A model generated the notes under the pieces. It worked only from the letters and a program-made list of their open reading frames with translations. It ran no database searches and was not told the origin of the DNA. Positions 1-5,494 of a stretch of 6,766 nucleotides of DNA are shown here, piece after piece. Source of the stretch: Acidimicrobiia bacterium (GTDB taxonomy: Bacteria; Actinomycetota; Acidimicrobiia; Spongiisociales; ZC4RG35); contig QIDW01000303.1 in NCBI GenBank assembly GCA_003230435.1, positions 1-6,766 on the forward strand. Reading direction: 5' to 3'. The first letter of the stretch is position 1, and each line of letters starts with the position of its first letter. Both the position numbers and the translations under genes were made by a program.

Positions 1-293
1 CGCTCCGGAGCGGAGGCGACGGAGATCCCGCCCGGCATGTGCATGCCGACGTCCTGGCCAGATTCTTGCTCGATCTCTGTTAGCAAGTCGATGGTGTAGG
101 CCTGGAGGGCTGCAATATTCGGATCGGCGTTGAGAGCGTGGAAACCACCGGCAGCGTGCCAGCTAGAACCTGCGGTCAAAATCTCCCGCTCGACGATGGC
201 GACATCCGACCAGCCCAGCTTGGTGAGATGGTAGAGAATACTGGCGCCGACGACACCGCCACCGATCACCACTACCCGATACTGCGACTGCAT
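1..293 (-). CDS. FAD-dependent oxidoreductase, dimethylglycine/sarcosine dehydrogenase type (N-terminal part, runs off left edge)
   Basis: Only the first 97 codons are in the window, so this gene is partial. The ATG at 291-293 follows a strong GAGGAGGG Shine-Dalgarno sequence. Residues 7-35 form a dinucleotide-binding beta-alpha-beta unit: hydrophobic strand VVVIGGGVVG with GxGxxG at 11-16, and Glu35 ending the second strand, where FAD ribose is normally bound. Residues 40-49 read TAGSSWHAAG, the hallmark of dimethylglycine and sarcosine dehydrogenases, in which the histidine (His46 here) carries covalently bound FAD. The following LNADPNIAALQAY and ESGQDVG segments also match that family. 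Known members oxidatively remove N-methyl groups from secondary or tertiary amino acids, many through a C-terminal folate-binding (GcvT-like) domain that would lie outside this window. The gene starts 52 bases after the enolase-type gene and is probably the next gene of the operon. The family call is firm; the substrate is unknown. Confidence 0.88.
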   Translation of the reverse strand, partial: MQSQYRVVVIGGGVVGASILYHLTKLGWSDVAIVEREILTAGSSWHAAGGFHALNADPNIAALQAYTIDLLTEIEQESGQDVGMHMPGGISVASAPE

Positions 294-295
294 AT

Positions 296-303
296 CCCTC
301 CTC
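296..303 (-). promoter_or_regulatory. Strong Shine-Dalgarno sequence of the oxidoreductase gene
   Basis: The minus strand reads GAGGAGGG, a near-complete complement of the 16S rRNA tail, two bases before the ATG at 293. It fixes the start and is the best ribosome binding site in the window. The upstream genes instead use weak sites or start-stop overlaps, so this gene can be translated independently of its upstream neighbour. Confidence 0.8.
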
Positions 304-345
304 TATGGGCTTAGTGCCCCCCAACGTAAATACGCTGAGGGTCCA

Positions 346-1455
346 CTACCTAATTCGCAACGTCTCCAGATTGGTGAGGTCGGGCTCGACGCCAAGGCCG
401 TAGCCCTTCGGTGGCGAGATCGTTCCGTCTCCCCCGATCTCCACGGGGTCAGGCAACATGAAGTCGCGTCGCCCGGATGACCAAGCCGGTGGATCGTATG
501 GGACCTCGATGAACTCAGCGGTGGACAGCGCCATTGCGACATGCAGGTTCGCCAGCAGGCCGAGACCGGTGGTCCAGGTGTGGGGCGACCAGTCGATCTG
601 GGCTGTGTCCGCCCACCCGACGACCTGTCTGGCGCCGCTGATGCCTCCAGCTAGGACAACGTCATTCTGGACGACGTCGAACGCCCCTGATGCGATGAGG
701 TTGCGTGATTCGGCGAGGCTGCGGACCATTTCGCCGCCGGCGATTCGAACGTCGGACTGCTTGCGCAGCTTCGCGTAATCATCGACATCGTCGGTGTGGA
801 GGGGCTCCTCGAGCCAGTAGACCTTCATATCGGCGAGTGCCCTGGCGCAGTCGAGGGCGGTCGCCAGGTCCCAGGCTCGCCTGTGATCGCCCGGCATCCG
901 CCACCCGTGGTTGGCATCAACCATGATCTCCATCGAATCTCCGACGGCATCCCGAACGGCCGCAACCACTCCAATGTCGTCCTTCCAATCCGCACGGTTG
1001 AATCGCAGCTTGATGGCGCGGATGCCCCGTTCCCTCCATTGCAGAGTGCGCTCGACGCGAGCGGAGACGTCGAGCCGCTCACCGGTCGAGGCATAGGCGG
1101 GAAAGGAAAGGCGATTCCCCCCCAGCAGCTCCCAGAGCGGTTTCTCGCTGGCGCGGGCGAGGGCGTCGAAGACCGCTACCTCAACCGTCCAGTTGCGCCC
1201 ACCGTGGAAGTCGACGGTCTGCAGTGTTCGCAGAATCCGGGTGGTGTCATCGAGGTCTGTGCCGACGAGCAGTGGCTCGAGTAATTCGAGGTCCGGAACC
1301 GATGCTCCACCGGCGTAACCACGAATCCCGGAGTCTGTCTCCACGATGACGATGGTCTCCTCGAAACGATCCCTCGGCCGTGGGTCCCATGCCGCGTTGA
1401 AAGCGGGGTCCAGCGGCAATGAGTAACCGCGTGTTTCGATATGGGTGATTTTCAC
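346..1455 (-). CDS. Enolase-superfamily enzyme, mandelate racemase subgroup (substrate unknown)
   Basis: 369 residues, the usual length for mandelate racemase/muconate lactonizing-type enzymes. The GTG at 1453-1455 was chosen because it overlaps the ATPase stop as GTGA and because VKITHIETRGYSLPL is the typical family N-terminus; the open frame continues upstream but only inside the ATPase gene. An N-terminal capping domain (about 1-120) precedes a TIM barrel. Visible active-site features are K149-L-R151 on barrel strand 2, metal ligands D180 (DANHGW), E216 or E217 (WLEEPL) and E242 (AGGE), D265 (NDVVLAGGIS) and H292 (PHTWTTGLG) as the His-Asp dyad of the mandelate racemase subgroup, and E317 (FIEVPYDPP). 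Such enzymes abstract the proton alpha to a carboxylate with a Mg2+ ion and then epimerise, racemise or dehydrate the substrate, usually in the cytoplasm. The position directly after the importer ATPase suggests it acts on the imported solute or a derivative. Family is certain, reaction is not; a sugar-acid dehydratase is the main alternative to an amino acid epimerase. Confidence 0.92.
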   Translation of the reverse strand: MKITHIETRGYSLPLDPAFNAAWDPRPRDRFEETIVIVETDSGIRGYAGGASVPDLELLEPLLVGTDLDDTTRILRTLQTVDFHGGRNWTVEVAVFDALARASEKPLWELLGGNRLSFPAYASTGERLDVSARVERTLQWRERGIRAIKLRFNRADWKDDIGVVAAVRDAVGDSMEIMVDANHGWRMPGDHRRAWDLATALDCARALADMKVYWLEEPLHTDDVDDYAKLRKQSDVRIAGGEMVRSLAESRNLIASGAFDVVQNDVVLAGGISGARQVVGWADTAQIDWSPHTWTTGLGLLANLHVAMALSTAEFIEVPYDPPAWSSGRRDFMLPDPVEIGGDGTISPPKGYGLGVEPDLTNLETLRIR

Positions 1456-3461
1456 ACTCGGGTTGCCTGAAGTCTGCCGAGCTCGGCAACCGGGATGTGG
1501 CACCGGATGGAGTAGCCGGCCTCGGTTTCTACCAGGTCCGGCTCGATGGTTTCGCAGATCTCCCCGATCTTGCGTGGACAACGTGTTTGGAACATGCAGC
1601 CTGGTGGCGGTTCTGAGGCGGAGGGGATCTCTCCCTCGAGCCGGATCCGGGCGCCCTCTTGGAGATCCGGAGCTGCAGACAGCAAAGCCTCGGTGTAGGG
1701 GTGGTGCGGCCCGCCGAAGACCCTCTTGGCGGGCCCGACCTCCATGAGTCTTCCCAGATACATGACTGCGACCCGGTCCGCTAGGTAGCGCACGACGTTC
1801 AGATCGTGGGAGATGAAAAGGTAGGCGACGTTCTCTTCTGCCTGGAGCTCCGCCAGCAGGTTGATGATCGCCGCCTGGACCGAGACGTCCAGGGCGGAGG
1901 TTGGCTCATCGCACACGACCAGCGCAGGTGACCCTGCGAAGGCGCGGGCTATGGCCACCCGTTGCTTGAGACCGCCGGATAGATGCCGCGGTTTGGCGTT
2001 GTAGTACTCCATACCCATTCGTACCTCGGCCAGAAGGTCCCTGGTGCGTTCATCAGAGGGTTTTCTGCCGACGCCGCGGAGCAGTCGCACCGCACGGCCG
2101 ATTATGCGGCGCACGCTGTGACGCCGGTTCAACGCGCTATCCGGATTCTGAAACACCATCTGGACGGCACCAACGTCCTCCTGGCCCCGGTCCCGCACTT
2201 CGGCCGCCAGCTCCTCACCACTCAGGGTGATCACCGAGCCCTCATCGGGGGCGTCAATCCCGAGCAGCACCTTGGCCAAAGTGGTCTTGCCGGATCCCGA
2301 CTCACCGACCAGCGCCACCGTCTCGCCGACGTGGATAGTGAGGTCGATGCCATTCAACGCGTACACGGGGTGCCCGTCCTGGATGAACGTCTTCGAAACG
2401 TTGCTGATCTCCACCAGTGGTTCTGTCTCGGTCTGGCGCACGGGCGGCTCGGCAGCCACTGCCCTCGGGAGGTCAGGAGCGCGATCCGGGAAATGGCATC
2501 GACTGAAGCGGTTGCCGGTCAGCGGCTTCAGGTCGGGTTCGACATCGCGGCAGATGTCCTCGGCGATGGCGCACCTGTCGGCGTAGACACACCCCTTGAT
2601 GTCGGCGCCAAGCGGTGGAAGGAAGCCGGGGATCGTGTCGAGGGTGGCTTCGTCGCGACCGATCTCGCTCGACGGCAAGGACCGCAACAGCCCTACCGTG
2701 TATGGATGGCGAGGGTCGGTGAAGACGGCCTCCGCCGCCCCTTCGGCCATGAGGCGCCCCGCATATAACACGCCAACCCGATCACACATTCTGCGGATCA
2801 CGGCAAGGCTATGGCTGATGTACAACACCGATGTACCGATGTCATCGCGGAGATTCGACACCAGGTCGAGGACTTCGGCCTCGACCGTCGCGTCCAGCCC
2901 CGTCGTCGGCTCGTCGAGGACCAGGAGAGTGGGCTCGGAGGCAATCGCCATCGCGATGACGACCCGCTGCAACATGCCGCCGGACAACTGATGCGGGTAG
3001 CGGCCCACAACACGAGCCGGGTCGGCTATTTGGACCTTGGCAAGGATGTCGATGACGCGTTGGGAGCGCTCATCTTTGGGAACGCCCATCAACTCGAAGA
3101 CGTCGGCCACCTGGGCCCCGATCCTGATCGACGGGTTGAGGGCAGTCGAAGGATTCTGATACACCATGGAGATCTGATTCACCCGGACGTCACGCAACTC
3201 GTTGGGGCTCAGATCAACCAGGTCTCTACCTGCCAGGCGAATCGATCCCGAGCTAACGCGTCCGTTGCGAGGGAGATAATGCATGATGGCCATGGCCACC
3301 GTTGTTTTTCCACACCCGGACTCACCCACGAGACCGAACGTCTCCTGCCGGTCGATGGTGAAGCTGACGTCGCGAATCGCCGTCTTCCACTCGGTGCCGA
3401 TCTTGTAGTCGATCCCAAGGTTCTCGACCTCGAGAATCGGCTTGGGGGCGGCTTCGCTCAC
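1452..3461 (-). CDS. Fused double ATPase of a dipeptide/opine-type ABC importer (DppD-DppF fusion)
   Basis: 669 residues with two complete nucleotide-binding domains that power solute import from the cytoplasmic face. Half one has Walker A GESGCGKTT (46-54), Q102, signature LSGGM (159-163), Walker B LLVLDE ending at E184, and H217. Half two has Walker A GESGSGKTT (386-394), Q438, signature LSGGLKQ (494-500), D518-E519, and H552. Each half ends in the oligopeptide-transporter C-terminal domain with four cysteines: C291, C297, C304, C322 and C622, C628, C636, C654. This arrangement has been reported to hold an iron-sulfur cluster in Dpp-type ATPases. A linker of about 25 residues (325-348) joins the halves. 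Both halves keep all catalytic residues, so this one protein can supply both ATPase sites. The GTG at 3459-3461 is preferred because SEAAPKPILEVENLGIDY is a normal N-terminus; a TTG at 3465-3467 is a possible alternative. The gene starts seven bases after the DppC-like stop, and its stop overlaps the next start. Confidence 0.93.
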   Translation of the reverse strand: MSEAAPKPILEVENLGIDYKIGTEWKTAIRDVSFTIDRQETFGLVGESGCGKTTVAMAIMHYLPRNGRVSSGSIRLAGRDLVDLSPNELRDVRVNQISMVYQNPSTALNPSIRIGAQVADVFELMGVPKDERSQRVIDILAKVQIADPARVVGRYPHQLSGGMLQRVVIAMAIASEPTLLVLDEPTTGLDATVEAEVLDLVSNLRDDIGTSVLYISHSLAVIRRMCDRVGVLYAGRLMAEGAAEAVFTDPRHPYTVGLLRSLPSSEIGRDEATLDTIPGFLPPLGADIKGCVYADRCAIAEDICRDVEPDLKPLTGNRFSRCHFPDRAPDLPRAVAAEPPVRQTETEPLVEISNVSKTFIQDGHPVYALNGIDLTIHVGETVALVGESGSGKTTLAKVLLGIDAPDEGSVITLSGEELAAEVRDRGQEDVGAVQMVFQNPDSALNRRHSVRRIIGRAVRLLRGVGRKPSDERTRDLLAEVRMGMEYYNAKPRHLSGGLKQRVAIARAFAGSPALVVCDEPTSALDVSVQAAIINLLAELQAEENVAYLFISHDLNVVRYLADRVAVMYLGRLMEVGPAKRVFGGPHHPYTEALLSAAPDLQEGARIRLEGEIPSASEPPPGCMFQTRCPRKIGEICETIEPDLVETEAGYSIRCHIPVAELGRLQATRV

Positions 3462-3468
3462 AAACAAC

Positions 3469-4317
3469 TCAGTTCTCGAACGCCTGGGCAATGCCGTCGG
3501 CCACCAAGTTGATCCCCACCACAAGCGAGGCGATGGCCAGCGCGGGGAAAAGAACCGGCCACCAAATGTTGCCGGTTAGGTACTGGTAGTGCTGGGAGAT
3601 TGCCAGCCCCCAATCAGGGATCGAAGGCTCCAGCCCGAAGCCGAGGAACGACAGCGCCAGCACAGTGAAGATCGCGTATCCGAGCCTCACAGTGAATTCG
3701 ACGATGATGACGTTGGTGACGTTGGGAAAGATCTCGACGAAGAGGATGTAGAACGAGCTCTCCTTGAGGAGTTGAGCCGCAGTCACGTAGTCGAGCTGAC
3801 GTTCCGCCAGGACAGCCGCCCGCACTGTCTTGGCGATCAAAGGCGTGAACACCAGACCGATCACCAGGATGACTCCAAACGTATTCGGACCGAGAGCAGC
3901 AAGTGCCAGCATGGCGGTGATGACCAGCGGGATCGAGAGAAATGCGTCGAGGATGCGACCGATGATGTCGTCGACGAGGCCCCCGTAATAACCGACGACG
4001 AGTCCCAGCGCGGTGCCGAGGATCGTCCCAATAACAGTGGCGGCCAGTGACACGGTCAGGACCTGTCGAGCTCCGACAATGACACGGGATAACACGTCGC
4101 GGCCGAGCTCGTCGGTCCCGAACCAATTGGCTGCCGACGGTGGCTGGAGACGATTCAAGACGTCCTGGGGGGTCCCCAAGGGATCGTACGGTGTGAGGAG
4201 GTCGCCGAAGATTGCGGACAACACCCATACCAGCGTGATGGCCGCCCCCACCCAGAAAGTCGGTGATCGGCGAATGACGTGCCACCGCTGAACGCGCGAC
4301 GTCGTAGGCACCGTCAC
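3469..4317 (-). CDS. ABC importer permease, DppC/OppC type
   Basis: 282 residues, normal for the family. One hydrophobic segment at about 21-37 is followed by an extracytoplasmic stretch with the family hallmark NWFGTDELGRDVLSR (64-78), then further membrane segments at about 88-110, 125-142, 147-160, 203-227 and 252-273. The cytoplasmic EAA-type coupling loop that contacts the ATPase is at about 177-199 (DYVTAAQLLKESSF through IFPN). The protein forms the membrane channel with the adjacent DppB-type permease. The start is a GTG at 4315-4317 that overlaps the upstream stop as GTGA and has GGAG seven bases upstream, so translation is probably coupled. Family and role are certain; the transported solute cannot be read from the permease. 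Confidence 0.93.
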   Translation of the reverse strand: MTVPTTSRVQRWHVIRRSPTFWVGAAITLVWVLSAIFGDLLTPYDPLGTPQDVLNRLQPPSAANWFGTDELGRDVLSRVIVGARQVLTVSLAATVIGTILGTALGLVVGYYGGLVDDIIGRILDAFLSIPLVITAMLALAALGPNTFGVILVIGLVFTPLIAKTVRAAVLAERQLDYVTAAQLLKESSFYILFVEIFPNVTNVIIVEFTVRLGYAIFTVLALSFLGFGLEPSIPDWGLAISQHYQYLTGNIWWPVLFPALAIASLVVGINLVADGIAQAFEN

Positions 4318-5267
4318 GACTTGGCTCCGACCCGGATACGCGGGTTGAGCCAGGAGTAGGCGAGGTCGGCAAGAAGCATCGAGACCTGAAAGGCGACCCC
4401 GATCACCAGCACCCCGCCCGCCAGCAGAGGAAAGTCCTTCTTCTGCGAAGCGTCGAAGATGAGCCGGCCAATACCCTGATAGGAGAACAGAACCTCCACC
4501 ACCACCAAACCCCCTATCAGATAGCCGACCTGGGACGCGATAACGGCGATGGTCGGCAACAGCGCGTTGCGCAACACGTCACGCCGGATCACGCGCCCCC
4601 GAGGCAGACCCTTGAGAATCGCCGTCCTTGTGTAGTCGGCATCGATGGCTTCGATAACACCGGCCCGTGTGATCCTGGCGATGTAACCGAACAAAACCAG
4701 CACCAGGGGTATGGCGGGGAGGATCAGGGAATGGACTTGGGTGAGAAAGCCTGCACCCTCAGGGGGCGTGGCCGTACTGGGGAACCAGTCGAGGATGATG
4801 GCGAAGACGATGATCAGCACGATCCCCGACACGAACTCGGGAATGACTGTCGCAGAAAGACCGCCAACTGTGATGATCCGGTCGGTGAGCTTTCCGCGGC
4901 GCAACGCCGCCACCACTCCCCCGGCCAGGGCCAGCGGAACCACGATCACAAACGCCACCGTGGCCAGCTTGGCCGAGTTGACGAGCGCACGTCCCAGAAG
5001 CTCGGTGACCGGCCGGGAGAACGTGATCGACTGGCCGAGGTCTCCCTGGAGGGCGCTACCGACCCAATCGACGTACTGCACCACAAGGGGACGATCCGTT
5101 CCCAAACGTGCGTTGAGCGCTTCCACTGCTTCCGCCGTGGCGAAAGGGCCTAGGACCCGACGGGCCACATCCCCGGGCAGAAGCTGGGTCCCGATGAAAA
5201 CCAGCATGCTCAAGAGCAGCAGGGTTATCAGGGCGAGGCCGATGCGACGAAGGACGTACCTGGACAT
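4314..5267 (-). CDS. ABC importer permease, DppB/OppB type
   Basis: 317 residues, a normal length. The N-terminus MSRYVLRRIG followed by a hydrophobic segment (about 9-29) and PGD at 31-33 is the DppB signature; LGTDRPLVVQYVDWVG and GDLGQSI before the second membrane segment are also typical. Further membrane segments lie at about 98-121, 136-160, 181-198, 234-260 and 282-303. The EAA-type coupling loop is at about 211-238 (DYTRTAILKGLPRGR to LRNALLP). With the following DppC-type protein it makes the translocation pore. ATG at 5265-5267 is preferred because GGATAGG lies six bases upstream; the GTG codon immediately before it (5268-5270) is possible. The start is separated from the binding-protein gene by a spacer with a stem-loop, while the stop overlaps the next gene by four bases. 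Confidence 0.93.
   Translation of the reverse strand: MSRYVLRRIGLALITLLLLSMLVFIGTQLLPGDVARRVLGPFATAEAVEALNARLGTDRPLVVQYVDWVGSALQGDLGQSITFSRPVTELLGRALVNSAKLATVAFVIVVPLALAGGVVAALRRGKLTDRIITVGGLSATVIPEFVSGIVLIIVFAIILDWFPSTATPPEGAGFLTQVHSLILPAIPLVLVLFGYIARITRAGVIEAIDADYTRTAILKGLPRGRVIRRDVLRNALLPTIAVIASQVGYLIGGLVVVEVLFSYQGIGRLIFDASQKKDFPLLAGGVLVIGVAFQVSMLLADLAYSWLNPRIRVGAKS
4325..4328 (-). promoter_or_regulatory. Ribosome binding site of the DppC-type permease, inside the DppB-type gene
   Basis: The minus strand reads GGAG, followed by seven bases and then the GTG at 4317. It lies inside the last codons of the upstream permease gene and supports the GTG start at the four-base overlap. Confidence 0.55.
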
Positions 5268-5273
5268 CACAGA

Positions 5274-5280
5274 CCTATCC
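5274..5280 (-). promoter_or_regulatory. Ribosome binding site of the DppB-type permease
   Basis: The minus strand reads GGATAGG, six bases before the ATG at 5267. Only one base separates it from the stem-loop at 5282-5310, so the structure borders the ribosome landing site without hiding it. Confidence 0.55.
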
Positions 5281-5281
5281 A

Positions 5282-5310
5282 GCGAACTCCCCCGAAAAAG
5301 GGGAGTTCGC
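5282..5310 (-). promoter_or_regulatory. Perfect 11-bp stem-loop between binding-protein and permease genes
   Basis: The arms GCGAACTCCCC (5282-5292) and GGGGAGTTCGC (5300-5310) are exact reverse complements around a seven-base loop (TTTTTCG as read on the minus strand). No run of T follows on either strand, so it does not look like a complete intrinsic terminator. In binding-protein ABC operons, such intergenic hairpins often protect the upstream binding-protein mRNA from 3' exonucleases or allow only partial read-through, giving more binding protein than permease. That role is inferred from position; the inverted repeat is seen directly. Confidence 0.7.
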
Positions 5311-5494
5311 CACGGCGTTTCATGTGGCGCCTAGGTGCCCGCTGAGCAATGCATGTCACCCATCTCGACAGCCAGCCATCACCACTCGCGGTGTCTTCGG
5401 CTTCACCATTCCGGCACAAGGAGTGGCGAAACCTCATCCTTGCGACTGGCGCGCCTGGCCGCCGATCTGAGCAACGGCATTATTCAGCAGACTC
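5311..5494. other. Non-coding spacer downstream of the binding-protein gene
   Basis: This is the only sizeable gap in the window. Short open frames of about 50 codons exist on the plus strand but have no convincing ribosome binding site or recognisable product. I see no clear promoter, riboswitch or T-tailed terminator. A weak imperfect palindrome sits at 5326-5339. The gap probably serves as an mRNA 3' end and regulatory spacer. Confidence 0.4.

Noticed and set aside
796..1284. Plus-strand open frame opposite the enolase-type gene
   Set aside because: Antisense to conserved active-site codons, no recognisable product and no convincing ribosome binding site.
1456..1581. N-terminal extension of the enolase-type gene by 42 codons
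   Set aside because: The extra residues are Arg/His/Pro-rich, unlike the family, and overlap the conserved cysteine domain of the ATPase; the family N-terminus begins at the GTG at 1455.
1983..2768. Long plus-strand open frame opposite the fused ATPase gene (also 2811-3512 and 2227-2586)
   Set aside because: These lie wholly opposite a gene with complete ATPase motifs. Their translations are rich in Arg, His and Pro with no recognisable domain, as expected from antisense frames in GC-rich DNA.
3462..3524. N-terminal extension of the fused ATPase by 21 codons
   Set aside because: The added residues overlap the end of the permease gene and do not resemble an ATPase N-terminus; GTG at 3461, or possibly TTG at 3467, is better.
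3614..4372. Minus-strand open frame of 252 codons in another frame over the DppC-type permease
   Set aside because: Low-complexity Arg/His/Ser-rich translation over a gene with clear permease motifs; a shadow frame.
5282..5310. Stem-loop as a rho-independent terminator
   Set aside because: The stem is strong, but no T-run follows it on either strand, and the next gene belongs to the same transporter; full termination here would separate the binding protein from its permeases.
4711..5334. Plus-strand open frame opposite the DppB-type permease (also 4731-5153)
   Set aside because: No recognisable domain, Arg/Ser/Thr-rich, fully opposite a well-supported permease gene.
5326..5339. Imperfect palindrome GGCGCCTAGGTGCC as an operator
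   Set aside because: Short, imperfect, single copy and without a nearby promoter; expected by chance in GC-rich sequence.
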